The notes: generated by a model not told the origin, from the sequence alone. 43,302 nucleotides of DNA from Actinomycetota bacterium (GCA_004366385.1 SIRU01000027.1:1-43302); one strand, 5' to 3'; positions 30,786 to 40,041 are shown, counted from the stretch's first letter. Translations and numbers: made by a program.

Positions 30786-31709
30786 ATGCGCCCTGCTGCG
30801 GTTGTGACCGTGCTCACGTGTCTCTTCCTCGCCGCCTGCGGCGGCTCGGCGGGAGACGCGACGGTCGGAGAGCCCGGAGGGGATCGAACGCTCGAGGAGA
30901 TCTGGCGGTCTCCCGGCGACGACGTCGCGATCGTCGCCGGGACGGCCACCCACGAGCCCGGTGACGTTCGGGTGTCGTTCCTCGTGACGACCGAGCAAGG
31001 CGAGGTGGTCACCCTTCCGACGGCCCGCGTATGGGTCGCCCGGGGGCTGGACGAGGTCCCGTTCCTCGAGGGCGAGGCGAAGCTCGAGCGCATCGGCGTC
31101 GCGGGCGGCGCCGAGGCCGATGCGACCCACATCTACGTCGCGCGGCTCCGCCTGCCCCAGCCGGGGACGTACTGGCTGCTGGCGGAGCCGGTTGGCGGAG
31201 CGGTCGCGGTCCAGGCGCTCGGGAACGTCGTCGTGGCGAAGAGCCCCGTGCCGAACGTGGGCGAGGCCGCGCCCGCGTCGGAGACGCCCACGATGGCCTC
31301 GACCGGCGGGAGCCTCCGGAAGCTCACGACGGGCACGCCCCCCGACGACACGCTCTACCGGCACTCGGTCGCCGGCTCGCTGCGCGCCGGGGCCCCGTTC
31401 GTCGTCACGTTCGCGACGCCGAAGTACTGCACCAGCCGGACCTGCGGGCCCGTGGTCGAGGTCGTCCAGGAGGTCGCCAAGCGCTTCGAGGACTCCGGCG
31501 TGCGGTTCATCCACGTCGAGGTGTACGAGGACAACGACCCGGCGAAGGGGTTCAACCGCTTCATGCGCGAGTGGAAGCTCGAGACGGAGCCGTGGGCGTT
31601 CCTCGTCGGTGCCGACGGGAGGATCGTCGACCGCTGGGAGGGCACGGTGTCGACGCTCGAGCTCGAAGCGGCGCTCGAGAGCCTGCTCGCGTCGTCCGGA
31701 GGGGGGTAG
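30786..31709 (+). CDS. Lipoprotein with Ig-like and thioredoxin-like domains
   Basis: The 307-residue protein has a lipoprotein signal peptide (lipobox LAAC, Cys18). A beta-rich domain spans about 45-150 (DVRVSFLVTTEQGEVVTLPT, LPQPGTYWLLAE). A Pro/Ser/Thr linker and a thioredoxin-like domain (185-305) complete it. Cys215 and Cys220 (KYCTSRTCGPVV) form a CxxxxC rather than the CxxC of thioredoxin, as in some Sco/TlpA-like proteins. It is anchored outside the membrane and could handle thiols or copper. The heme A synthase gene 2.8 kb away hints at cytochrome oxidase assembly, but this is speculative. Confidence 0.87.
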   Translation: MRPAAVVTVLTCLFLAACGGSAGDATVGEPGGDRTLEEIWRSPGDDVAIVAGTATHEPGDVRVSFLVTTEQGEVVTLPTARVWVARGLDEVPFLEGEAKLERIGVAGGAEADATHIYVARLRLPQPGTYWLLAEPVGGAVAVQALGNVVVAKSPVPNVGEAAPASETPTMASTGGSLRKLTTGTPPDDTLYRHSVAGSLRAGAPFVVTFATPKYCTSRTCGPVVEVVQEVAKRFEDSGVRFIHVEVYEDNDPAKGFNRFMREWKLETEPWAFLVGADGRIVDRWEGTVSTLELEAALESLLASSGGG

Positions 31710-31733
31710 CCGAGAACGCGCCCGTCGACGCCG

Positions 31734-32414
31734 TCAGACGACGTCGCCGATACGCTCGATCACGACGCGGGGCACGCGGGCCTTGGGGCTGAGGCGCAGG
31801 ATCGCGCGCACGAGCTCCACGATGTCCGAGGTCTGAATCTGCTCCTCGGCCGGGAGACCCGTCCAGTCGGTCATCTTCGTCGCGACGAAGGCAGGGCAGA
31901 TCGCGGTCGCACGGATGCCGTGGTCGGCCTCCTCGCGGTTCAGCGAGTCCGTGAACGAGATGAGCGCGGCCTTCGTCGCGCCGTAGACGGCGAGCCCGGG
32001 GGTGGGGATGGTGCCGGCGATCGACGCGAGGTTGATCACGTGCCCGCGGGAGGCGCGAAGCAGCGGCAGGGACTCGCGCGTGATCACGAGCGCGGCGCGG
32101 AGGTTCACGCCGAGCTGGAGGTCGAACGCCTTCGTCTGCTGCTCCGCGATGGAGCCGCCGATGCCGATGCCGGCCGAGTTCACGAGCACGTCCATCCCGC
32201 CGAAGCGCTCCGCGTGCGCCGCAACCACGCGTGTGCACTCGTCCGCGTCGGCGAGGTTGGCGGCGATGCCCTCCGCCTCGAGCTCGTGGGCGGCCTCCTC
32301 GAGCGGCTCCGGCCGGCGGGCGGCCAGCGTGAGCGCGTACCCGTCCTCCTTGAGCATGCGCGCCAGCGCGAGGCCGATGCCCGCGGAGCCGCCGGTGACG
32401 AGCGCCGACTTCAT
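31734..32414 (-). CDS. Short-chain dehydrogenase/reductase
   Basis: The 226-residue classical SDR starts MKSALVTGGSAGIGLALARM, has VNSAGIGIGGS, and the catalytic YGATKAALISF after the HVINLASIAGT strand carrying Ser. It oxidises or reduces an unknown alcohol/ketone with NAD(P)H. ATG at 32414 has TAGACT 7 nt upstream. It converges on the lipoprotein gene (24-bp gap) and is divergent from selD. Confidence 0.93.
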   Translation of the reverse strand: MKSALVTGGSAGIGLALARMLKEDGYALTLAARRPEPLEEAAHELEAEGIAANLADADECTRVVAAHAERFGGMDVLVNSAGIGIGGSIAEQQTKAFDLQLGVNLRAALVITRESLPLLRASRGHVINLASIAGTIPTPGLAVYGATKAALISFTDSLNREEADHGIRATAICPAFVATKMTDWTGLPAEEQIQTSDIVELVRAILRLSPKARVPRVVIERIGDVV

Positions 32415-32421
32415 GGGCGCG

Positions 32422-32427
32422 AGTCTA
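32422..32427 (-). promoter_or_regulatory. -10 element of the SDR gene
   Basis: On the reverse strand TAGACT lies 7 nt before the ATG at 32414; no Shine-Dalgarno is present. Confidence 0.45.
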
Positions 32428-32537
32428 AGAGGCGCGGCCGCCGAGGGGGAGCGGCGGCCGCGGGTCGTGCTGGGGAGAGGGGAAGGGGATGCTCTCCGCG
32501 CGCTCTCTTCCACGTCCCGCCCTCGGCTCCTTCCGCC

Positions 32538-32543
32538 TACATT
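32538..32543 (+). promoter_or_regulatory. -10 element of selD
   Basis: TACATT ends 7 nt before the GTG at 32551. It supports this start over longer frames upstream. Confidence 0.48.
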
Positions 32544-32550
32544 TCACGTC

Positions 32551-33573
32551 GTGGAGACCGTTCCGCTCACGTCGCTCGCGCGGGCGGGCGGGTGCGCCGC
32601 GAAGTACGCGGCCGGGCGCCTCGAGAAACTGCTCGCTGGGATCGTCCCTTCCGAGGCGGAGGACCTTCTCGTCGGGCTCGACCCGGCGGACGACGCCGCG
32701 GTCTACCGGTTGGACGACGAGCGCGCGATCGTGTTCACCGTCGACTTCTTCCCGCCGCTCGTCGACGACCCGCGCGCGTTCGGCGCGATCGCGGCGACGA
32801 ATGCGCTCAACGACGTCTTCGCGATGGGCGGGATGCCGCTGCTCGCACTCTCGGTGGCCGCGTTCCCCGAGGAGCTGCCGACCGAGGTGCTCGGCGAGGT
32901 GCTCGCGGGCGCGGACGAGCGTGTGCGCGCGGCCGGGGCGATCCTCGCCGGCGGGCACACGATCCGCGACTCCGAGCCGAAGTACGGGCTCGCGGTCGTC
33001 GGCACGGTGCACCCGGACGCCGTCTGGCCGAAGGCCGGGGCGCGGCCCGGCGACGCGCTCTTCCTGACGAAGGCGCTCGGGACCGGGATCGTGCTTCAGG
33101 CCGTGCGCGACGGCGTCGCGCCGCCGGGCGCGGTCGACGCCGCGATCGAGTCCATGCTGGAGCTGAACCGGGCCGCGGCCGACACGCTGCGGCCGTTCTC
33201 GCCGAACGCCGTCACGGACGTGACCGGCTTCGGATTGCTCGGGCACGCGCACGAGCTCGCATCGCGGAGCGGCGTCCGCGTCGTGCTCGACTCCGAGACG
33301 CTGCCCGCGCTTCCCGGAGCGCTCGAGCTCGCGGAGGACGGCGTGCGCACCGGCGGCGACCGGCGCAACCGCGAATTCGCGGCCGCGCACGTCGAGAGCA
33401 GCGCGGACCAGGTGCGCGAGGCGCTCGCGTACGACCCGCAGACCGCGGGCGGGCTGCTCGTCTCGCTTCCGCGCGAGCAGGCTGCGGTGCTCGAGGCGAC
33501 GTTCGAAGCCGCCGGGCTCGCGCTGGCGCGGATCGGCGCGGTCGAGGCGGGCGCCGGAGTCGTGCTCCGCTGA
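32551..33573 (+). CDS. selD: Selenide, water dikinase
   Basis: The 340-residue protein is SelD, which makes selenophosphate from selenide and ATP. The N-terminal glycine-rich loop GGCAAKY supplies Cys15 (Sec or Cys in the family) and Lys18. Further marks are TVDFFPPLVDDPRAFG (metal-binding Asp), TNALNDVFAMGG, ILAGGHTI and TDVTGFGLLGHAHE. No selA, selB or tRNA-Sec lies in the window. Selenophosphate might serve selenocysteine, selenouridine, or a selenium-dependent molybdenum hydroxylase such as the one at 3205-6745. ctaA follows with a TGATG overlap. Confidence 0.95.
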   Translation: METVPLTSLARAGGCAAKYAAGRLEKLLAGIVPSEAEDLLVGLDPADDAAVYRLDDERAIVFTVDFFPPLVDDPRAFGAIAATNALNDVFAMGGMPLLALSVAAFPEELPTEVLGEVLAGADERVRAAGAILAGGHTIRDSEPKYGLAVVGTVHPDAVWPKAGARPGDALFLTKALGTGIVLQAVRDGVAPPGAVDAAIESMLELNRAAADTLRPFSPNAVTDVTGFGLLGHAHELASRSGVRVVLDSETLPALPGALELAEDGVRTGGDRRNREFAAAHVESSADQVREALAYDPQTAGGLLVSLPREQAAVLEATFEAAGLALARIGAVEAGAGVVLR

Positions 33574-34496
33574 TGGCGACGGCCGTTCCACGCGTGCGCA
33601 GGCTCATGCTCTCGCCGCGCGCGTTCCTCGGCCTCTCGCTCGCATCCTGCGCCGCGCTCTTCCTCGTCGTGACCTCGGGCGCGTTCGTGCGGCTCACCGG
33701 CTCCGGGCTCGGCTGTGAGAACTGGCCGCGCTGCGGCGACAAGCCGTACCCGGAACAGGGCTTCCACGCCTGGGTCGAGTTCGGCAATCGACTGGTGGCG
33801 GCCGGCGGGCTCCTGCTCGTGCTCGCCACGTTCGTGGGGTCGCTGCTCGTCGTCGGGCTGGCGCGCGGCGTCCGTCTGACCGCGCTGGCGGCGCTGCTGC
33901 TCACCGTCGCTCAGGTTCCGCTGGGCGCAATCACGATCGCGGTCGACCTGCACCCGCTCGCGGTGATGGCGCACTTCCTGCTCGCGATGGTCGTCGTCGC
34001 GCTGACGATCGTGGTCGTGCTCGAGGCGTGGAGTCACGTGCGCGGAGTCGCGCAACCCGCGGGGGCACCCTGGCTCCGCAAGGTCGTGACGTGGGTGGGC
34101 ATCCCGGCGTGCGCGGCGCTGGTCGTGACCGGCGCCGTCGCGACTGCTTCAGGCCCGCATCCGGGCGCGGACGAGGACGTGAAGCGGCTCGGGCTCGGGA
34201 TCGCGGACACGGTCTACGTCCACGTGCGCGTCGCCGCCGTGTTCGGGATCGGCGTGCTCGTGCTGGGCTGGTTCGTGTGGCGGCTCCGCGATCGCTATCC
34301 GGGGCTCCTATGGCTGTGGGGAGGGCTCACACTTGCGCTCGTCGCGCAGGCGATCGTGGGCGAAGTGCAGTACCGGAACGCGCTCCCGTGGGGTCTCGTG
34401 CTCGCCCACGTGTTCCTCGCGGCGGCGATCTGGGCGCTCGGCATCGCCCTCGTCTACGCGTTGTGGCGCCCGCCTGCCGCGCTGGCGCGACAGTAA
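33573..34496 (+). CDS. ctaA: Heme A synthase (COX15/CtaA)
   Basis: The 307-residue membrane protein has eight hydrophobic helices. Its family marks are FVRLTGSGLGCENWPRCGDK in the first loop, VEFGNRLVA with the heme-ligand His replaced by the conserved HAWVEFGNR context, and PLAVMAHFLLAMVV. VGEVQYRNALPWGLVLAHVF lies in the second half. It oxidises heme O to heme A for cytochrome c oxidase. The ATG overlaps the selD stop (TGATG), an unusual functional partner. CtaB and oxidase subunits are not in the window. Confidence 0.94.
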   Translation: MATAVPRVRRLMLSPRAFLGLSLASCAALFLVVTSGAFVRLTGSGLGCENWPRCGDKPYPEQGFHAWVEFGNRLVAAGGLLLVLATFVGSLLVVGLARGVRLTALAALLLTVAQVPLGAITIAVDLHPLAVMAHFLLAMVVVALTIVVVLEAWSHVRGVAQPAGAPWLRKVVTWVGIPACAALVVTGAVATASGPHPGADEDVKRLGLGIADTVYVHVRVAAVFGIGVLVLGWFVWRLRDRYPGLLWLWGGLTLALVAQAIVGEVQYRNALPWGLVLAHVFLAAAIWALGIALVYALWRPPAALARQ

Positions 34497-34499
34497 GCT
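34494..34499 (+). promoter_or_regulatory. -10 element of the PAC2 gene
   Basis: TAAGCT, which includes the TAA stop of ctaA, ends 6 nt before the ATG at 34506. It would allow a separate leaderless transcript. Confidence 0.38.
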
Positions 34500-34505
34500 C
34501 CGTCC

Positions 34506-35384
34506 ATGGGACGGGAGCTGCGGATCTACGAGCGGCCGGCGCTCGAGCGGCCGGTGCTGATCGCCGCCTTCCGCGGCTGGAACGACGGCGGCCAGGCCGC
34601 GACGCTCGCTGCGGGCTACCTTGCGAAGCTGTGGGGCGCGCACAAGTTCGCGGACATCGACCCTGAGCTCTTCGTCGACTTCCAGGCGACGCGGCCGACG
34701 GTCACGCTCGACGAGGGCCAGACGCGGAAGCTCGAGTGGCCGGAGAACGTGCTCTACCACGCGCGCATCCCCGGGACGACGCGTGACGCCGTCATCCTCG
34801 TCGGTGTCGAGCCGAACTACCGCTGGCGCACGTTCACCGAGCTGATCTCCGACCTCTCACGCGACCTCGGGATCGAGATGGCGATCACGTTCGGAGCGCT
34901 GCTCGCGGACGTGCCGCACACGCGGCCGGCTCCGGTGACGGGCGCCGCGACCGACCCGAAGCTCGTGGACGAGCTCGGCCTCCAGCTCTCACGCTACGAG
35001 GGCCCGACCGGGATCGTCGGGGTGTTGCTCGACGCGTGCCGGCGGGAGGGGATCCCCTCGGTGTCGCTCTGGGCCGCAGTGCCGCACTACGTCTCGCTCG
35101 CGCCCAGCCCGCGGGCCGCGCGGGCGCTGTGCGAGCGGCTCGGCGGCGTGCTCGGCGTCGGGATCGACGTGAGCGAGCTCGCCGAGGCGGAGGCGACGTA
35201 CGTCGAGCAGGTCTCCGAGGCGGTCGCGAGCGACACGGACACCCAGGCCTACGTCGAGGAGCTCGAGCAGCGCGCGGACTCGCTCGACTGGCTCGAGGAG
35301 TCCGGGGAGCTGCCGTCGGGCGAGGCGCTCGCAGCCGAGATCGCGCGTTTCCTCCGCGAGCGCGACGCCAACGGCGGGAACTGA
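34506..35384 (+). CDS. PAC2-family protein (proteasome assembly chaperone-like)
   Basis: The 292-residue cytoplasmic protein matches the actinobacterial PAC2 family. It has LIAAFRGWNDGGQAATLAAG, FVDFQATRPTVTLDEGQTRK, YRWRTFTELISDLSRDLGIE, TFGALLADVPHTRP and GIPSVSLWAAVPHYV. The eukaryotic relatives help proteasome assembly; the bacterial role is unsettled. The C-terminal 50 residues are acidic and helical. It converges on the helicase gene with a 10-bp gap. Confidence 0.92.
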   Translation: MGRELRIYERPALERPVLIAAFRGWNDGGQAATLAAGYLAKLWGAHKFADIDPELFVDFQATRPTVTLDEGQTRKLEWPENVLYHARIPGTTRDAVILVGVEPNYRWRTFTELISDLSRDLGIEMAITFGALLADVPHTRPAPVTGAATDPKLVDELGLQLSRYEGPTGIVGVLLDACRREGIPSVSLWAAVPHYVSLAPSPRAARALCERLGGVLGVGIDVSELAEAEATYVEQVSEAVASDTDTQAYVEELEQRADSLDWLEESGELPSGEALAAEIARFLRERDANGGN

Positions 35385-35394
35385 GACCGCTCGC

Positions 35395-37917
35395 TCAGGC
35401 CGCGTCTTCGGCGGGCTCGGGCTCGTTCGGAGCCGGCTCGGGGACGAGCGGGACCGGCTCGGTCGGCTCGGCCTCGGCCTGCTTCTTCGGCTTCGCCGGC
35501 TTGCCGTCGGTCGTCGCTTCCGGCTTCGCCTCGGCTGCCGGCTGCTGGCTGTTCTTCTTCTTCCGCCGGCGCCTGCGCGACTTGCGCGCGGTGAGCTTCG
35601 GGGCGGGGAGGTTGTCGGCGAGCGCGTTCGCGATCTCCGGGATCGTCCCGATCTCCTCGCGGGCCTTGTCGAGGGCGGCGTTCGCGCGCGGCGTGTAGCC
35701 GTCCGCGGACGCGAGAAGAGCAGCACCGACGCCCAGCGGCATCGACATCGCCACGTGCACGAGCCGCTTCACGTTCTCCTCGTGCCGGTGGCCGCGTGAG
35801 TTCGCGACCGCGCCGAGGAGCCGTTTCGCCTCCGGGAACTCGGTGGAGACACGGCGGTCCTGCACCTTGCGGGTCGCACGGGCGAGGCGCCAGGTCCAGC
35901 GGGCCAGGATCTGGTCCGGCGCGTTCGCCTTCTCCTCGGCGATCGCGCGCAGGAGGACGCGGACGCCCGCGGCGCGATCCTTCTCCCACGGCGGCGCCTG
36001 CGTCACGAGCGTGACCAGGTCGTCGAAGTCCGCGCGCTCGACCGGCGTCGCGACGCGGTCGAGCAGCGCCGTGATCCGCAGCCGGCGGTTCGGGTTCTCG
36101 GCGGCGCAGGTGGAGAGGAACTGCTCGAGCGCGACCTTGCTCGCGCGCCCCTCGGTGAACTTGCGCGCGAAGTCGGCGCGCTGGTCGAAGCGGATCTGCC
36201 GCCCGGCGATGGTCGCCCAGAAGCGCTGCTCGTCCTCGTCGAGGTACTTCGGGTCGATCCGCTGCCACTCGCGCTGGATCACGGCGAGCCGGCGCGCGAC
36301 GTCGGGTGTCACCGGGACGAGCCACGGCACCGGCGAGAGCTTGCGGCGCGCCCGCCGCTGCTGGCGGCGTCGGGGCGCAGGCGTGACTCGCGCCCCCTCA
36401 CGGTAGAAGTCGGCGCCGAGGAGCGCGTGCAGCGAGACGACGCGGTCGTTGTGTGTCGCGGCCTTCGGGACGAAGTCGACGACGACGCCGGCTTCCTTCC
36501 GCGGGTGCATGCGCATGATCCGGCCGATCCGCTGCTGGTACACGCGCCGGGAGGCCGTCGGCGCCAGGTGGAAGCAGACGGTTGCCCGCGGCGAGTTCCA
36601 GCCTTCGGCGAGGAGCTGCGCGTTGATGAGGACGTTGATCTCGCCGCGCTCGTAGGCCGCGAGGGTCTCGGCGAGGCGGGCGGGCGGCGTGCGGCCCGAG
36701 ACGGCCTCCGCCTTGAGGCCGGCTGCGCGGAACTCCTGCGCGAGGTTGTAGGCGTGGTCGACTCCCGCCGCGTACACGATCCCCGGCGTGGAGGCGAAGC
36801 GGTCGCGGTAGAGGCTCGCGGCGGCCTGGTTCAGGGCCTCGTGGTCGAGGGCGGCCGCCAGGGCCCGCTCCTCGAAGTCGCCGCCGACGATCGGCACCGA
36901 GTTGATCGCGGCAGCCGGCGGGACGCGCAGGCAGCGGAGCGGCGCGATGAGCCCGCGGCGCGCGGCGTCCGCGAGCGGGAGGTCGTCGACCGAGGCGGGG
37001 AAGACGTCAGAGACCTGCTTCGCGATCAGCTGCTCGGTCGCGGTCATGCCGATGTAGAGCGGCTCGTGGAACTTCCGGATCGCACCGCTCGTCTTCTCGC
37101 CGAGCGCCGTGTGCGCCTCGTCGCAGAGGACGAGGTGGTACGTCTCGCGGTCGAGCTCCGGGCCGTGGCGCGCGAACCACGCGTACGTCTGGATCGTGAT
37201 CGGGTCGGCACGCTTCGCGCGCTGCCCCTTCATGACCGCCTCCTCGAAGCGGTCCCCGTAGCCCTCCGTGGTCAGGTCGCGCGTGAACTGCGTGACGAGC
37301 AGGCGGCGGTGCGTGAGGATGAGGACGCCGAGGCGGCGCGCGGCGTCGACGAAGCCCGCCGCGGCGATGGTCTTCCCCGACGCGGTCGGGTGGCGGAAGC
37401 GGTAGCGCCGGACTGCGCCTGGGTCGGCGCCCGTGAACGCGGGCTCGAGCTCCTCGACGAACCCGGCGTCGAAGTCGTCCTCGGGCTCCTCGTCGCCGGC
37501 CTCGGCTTCGGCGACGGCGCCGTTCCCCTGCTGTCCGTTCCCGTTCTCCTCGGCCGAGCGCTGCGTCGACGCGATGAGCTCGGCCAGCATCCCCGCGAGC
37601 GCGTCGACCTGGTGGCGGCGGAGCTCGGTGCCGGCCGCGGTCCTGACGGGCTCCTGCGTGAGCACGCGCTCGAGGCCGAGCATGAGGCCGTAGCGAACCT
37701 TCCACCGGGCCGAGGGCGACGTGAGGCCCGCCTCCATCTCCTCCAGCGCGTGGTCGAGGGCGGCGCGCCGCGCCGTGCCGGGGGCGAGCGCGGCCTCCGG
37801 CTGCTCGTCCGGTGCGAGAAACGGCTCGCCGAACCACGCTTCCGCGCGGCGCGCGGCCGCGGCCAGGCTCTCGGGTGTCTCCGGCGTCAGCGCCGGGGTC
37901 GTAGTCGCTTCGTGCAT
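35395..37917 (-). CDS. SF2 DEAH-box helicase with acidic insert and charged tail
   Basis: The 840-residue protein has an SF2 helicase core: motif I PTASGKT (177-183), motif II DEAH (266-269), MTATEQLIAKQV and motif VI YQQRIGRIMR near 465. Between the RHQ segment (101-103) and motif I lies an acidic, Gly/Asn/Gln-rich insert (about 120-165). The C-terminal half (480-760) is helical and not recognised. The last 75 residues change from a Lys/Arg cluster (KSRRRRRKKKNSQ) to an Ala/Pro/Glu tail. It probably remodels DNA or RNA with ATP. The target is unknown. It follows the beta-oxidation genes after 126 bp and likely has its own promoter. Confidence 0.9.
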   Translation of the reverse strand: MHEATTTPALTPETPESLAAAARRAEAWFGEPFLAPDEQPEAALAPGTARRAALDHALEEMEAGLTSPSARWKVRYGLMLGLERVLTQEPVRTAAGTELRRHQVDALAGMLAELIASTQRSAEENGNGQQGNGAVAEAEAGDEEPEDDFDAGFVEELEPAFTGADPGAVRRYRFRHPTASGKTIAAAGFVDAARRLGVLILTHRRLLVTQFTRDLTTEGYGDRFEEAVMKGQRAKRADPITIQTYAWFARHGPELDRETYHLVLCDEAHTALGEKTSGAIRKFHEPLYIGMTATEQLIAKQVSDVFPASVDDLPLADAARRGLIAPLRCLRVPPAAAINSVPIVGGDFEERALAAALDHEALNQAAASLYRDRFASTPGIVYAAGVDHAYNLAQEFRAAGLKAEAVSGRTPPARLAETLAAYERGEINVLINAQLLAEGWNSPRATVCFHLAPTASRRVYQQRIGRIMRMHPRKEAGVVVDFVPKAATHNDRVVSLHALLGADFYREGARVTPAPRRRQQRRARRKLSPVPWLVPVTPDVARRLAVIQREWQRIDPKYLDEDEQRFWATIAGRQIRFDQRADFARKFTEGRASKVALEQFLSTCAAENPNRRLRITALLDRVATPVERADFDDLVTLVTQAPPWEKDRAAGVRVLLRAIAEEKANAPDQILARWTWRLARATRKVQDRRVSTEFPEAKRLLGAVANSRGHRHEENVKRLVHVAMSMPLGVGAALLASADGYTPRANAALDKAREEIGTIPEIANALADNLPAPKLTARKSRRRRRKKKNSQQPAAEAKPEATTDGKPAKPKKQAEAEPTEPVPLVPEPAPNEPEPAEDAA

Positions 37918-37959
37918 GTGCGCAGCACGTTGGCCGTGCCGCTCCTTCCGAAGAGTTGA

Positions 37960-38001
37960 CGCTCGCCCGGTTCGCCGGCGAGCGGTACGTGTCAGAGCAT
38001 A
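37960..38001 (-). promoter_or_regulatory. Promoter and leader hairpin of the helicase gene
   Basis: On the reverse strand TATGCT (38001-37996) is a candidate -10, giving a leader of about 70 nt. CGCTCGCC/GGCGAGCG (37960-37967 with 37977-37984) forms a perfect 8-bp hairpin in that leader. AAGGAG occurs about 26 nt before the ATG, too far to act as a normal ribosome binding site. Confidence 0.38.
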
Positions 38002-38043
38002 CCGCAGGTCTCGGGCGGCGAAACACCCAAGAGCGCGGCCACC

Positions 38044-40041
38044 TCAGGCGCGGACGCCCGCTCCGAGCTCCGCCAGGGGGCGGCCGACGACACGCTCGGA
38101 GACCCCCGTCTGATCCAAGTGCTTCGTGATCCCGCCGAGCCAGAACGGGAAGCCCGCGCCGAGGATGAGGCACGTGTCGATGTCCGCGGCCTCCGCGACG
38201 ACGCCCTCCTCGAGGATGTGCCGCGCCTCGTCCGCGAGCGCCTCCAGCACGGCCTGATGGATCTCGTCCACGGTCTTGGGCGCGTGCTCGACGACGACCG
38301 GCTCGTCGCCGCCGTCCGCGAGGCTCTGGAGCGTCGCGGAGAGCGGATAGCGGTCGGGCCACGCCTCGTGCAGCGTGTGCCGCACGTGGTTCGCGACCTT
38401 CGGGCCGACGAGCTGGAGGAGCACGGAGGGGGCCATCGGCAGGCCGAGCCGGAGCACGGCCTCGTCCGTCTCGTCGACCGTGTTCCCGTGGTCGAGCGCA
38501 TCGGTCACGACCGAGCCCTGGCGGCCCAGCAGGCGGTTGACGACGAAGGCGGGCGCGTCCTGCACGAGGACGCCGGTCTTGCGCAGCTTCTTCGTGACGG
38601 CCCACGCGGTCGCGAGCGTCTCGTCGTCGGTCTCGGGCGTGCGCACGAGCTCGACGAGCGGGAGCACGGCGACCGGGTTGAAGAAGTGCATGCCGACGAC
38701 GCGCTCGGGGTGCTCGAGGTCGGCCCCCATCTCCGTGACCGACAGGGACGACGTGTTCGTCGCGAGCACGCACTCGGGCGAGACGACCTGCTCGAGCGCG
38801 GCGAAGACCTCCTTCTTCACCGCCATCTCTTCGAACACGGCTTCGAGCACGAGGTCGCAGCCGGCGAAGACGTCCCACTCGGTGCCGCCGGTGACGAGCG
38901 ACGCGAGGAAGCGCGCCTTGCCCTCGCCGAGGCGTCCGCGGCGGACGAGATCCTCGAGCTCGCCGGCGATCCACGCGATCGCCTCGTCCACCTGCTCCTG
39001 CGTCAGGTCGCGGAGGACGACCGGGATCTCGAGGCGGCGGAGCGCGAGGAGGGCGAGCTGGCGCGCCATCAGCCCCGCGCCGACGAGCCCGACCTTCTGC
39101 ACGCGGCGCGGCTTCGCGTCCGGCATGCCGACGCTCCGCTTCGCGCGTCGCTCGACGAGGTGGAACGAGTAGACGGATGCCTGCGCCGCCGGGCCGGGGA
39201 GCAGCTCCGCGAGCGCGTCTTCCTCCGCGCGGTAGCCCTCCTCGAGCGACCAGGTCGCGGCGCCCTCGATCAGGTCGAGCGCGCGGTACGGGGCGGGCGT
39301 CGCGCCGTGCACCTGGCCGTCGAGGCGCGCGCGGGCCTTGCGGACGACCTCGGCCGCGTCGGAGAGGTCGGCGCCCGGGTGCCGCTTGCCCGCGCCCTCC
39401 TCGACCTTCGCGATCAGCAGCGCGATCGACTCGTCCAGGAACTCGACCGGCTCCAGGAGCGCGTCCGCGAAGCCGGCCTCGAGGGCCTGCTGCGCGTTCA
39501 GCATCCGGTTCTGGCGGAGCGGGCTCTCCACGATGAACTTCACGGCGGTCTCCGCGCCGACGAGCTTCGGGACGAGCTGCGTCCCGCCCCAGCCGGGGAT
39601 CAGGCCGAGGAGCACCTCGGGGCAGGCAAAGTGGCGGACGTCGCCGGAGATCGTCCGGTAGTCACAGTGGAGCGCGATCTCGACCCCGCCGCCGAGCGCG
39701 GCGCCGTTGACCGCGGCGAGCGTGGGGTACGGGAGCGCGCGGATGCGCCCGAAGAGGTGGTGGCCCGCCTCGCCGCCCTCCCGCGCGCGCTCGGGCGTGA
39801 TCTCGCCGAACTCGCCGATGTCCGCGCCGACCGCGAACACGAACGGCTTCCCGGTGAGAACGAGGCCGCGCCAGTCGCCGCCCTCGAGCGCGCCGAGTGC
39901 GATCTCGAGCGAGCGCAACGCCCCCTCGCCGAAGGTGTTCGGCTTCGTCCAGTCCTCGCCGTTGTCCATGGTCAGGAGCGCGACCGGGCCGACCCGCGTC
40001 TCGAGCCGGCGGAGCTTGAACTCGGTCGGAGGGCTAGCCAT
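38044..40041 (-). CDS. FadB-type enoyl-CoA hydratase/3-hydroxyacyl-CoA dehydrogenase
   Basis: The 665-residue fusion has an N-terminal crotonase domain (GADIGEFGEITPER, AALGGGVEIALHCDYR, LIPGWGGTQLVPKLVG). A C-terminal dehydrogenase has Rossmann motif GLVGAGLMARQ, ATNTSSLSVTEM and GMHFFNPVAVLPLVE with the catalytic His. It carries out the hydration and oxidation steps of fatty acid beta-oxidation. It is about 50 residues shorter than E. coli FadB. The ATG lies 8 nt inside the upstream thiolase gene, giving the usual trifunctional pair. Confidence 0.95.
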   Translation of the reverse strand: MASPPTEFKLRRLETRVGPVALLTMDNGEDWTKPNTFGEGALRSLEIALGALEGGDWRGLVLTGKPFVFAVGADIGEFGEITPERAREGGEAGHHLFGRIRALPYPTLAAVNGAALGGGVEIALHCDYRTISGDVRHFACPEVLLGLIPGWGGTQLVPKLVGAETAVKFIVESPLRQNRMLNAQQALEAGFADALLEPVEFLDESIALLIAKVEEGAGKRHPGADLSDAAEVVRKARARLDGQVHGATPAPYRALDLIEGAATWSLEEGYRAEEDALAELLPGPAAQASVYSFHLVERRAKRSVGMPDAKPRRVQKVGLVGAGLMARQLALLALRRLEIPVVLRDLTQEQVDEAIAWIAGELEDLVRRGRLGEGKARFLASLVTGGTEWDVFAGCDLVLEAVFEEMAVKKEVFAALEQVVSPECVLATNTSSLSVTEMGADLEHPERVVGMHFFNPVAVLPLVELVRTPETDDETLATAWAVTKKLRKTGVLVQDAPAFVVNRLLGRQGSVVTDALDHGNTVDETDEAVLRLGLPMAPSVLLQLVGPKVANHVRHTLHEAWPDRYPLSATLQSLADGGDEPVVVEHAPKTVDEIHQAVLEALADEARHILEEGVVAEAADIDTCLILGAGFPFWLGGITKHLDQTGVSERVVGRPLAELGAGVRA

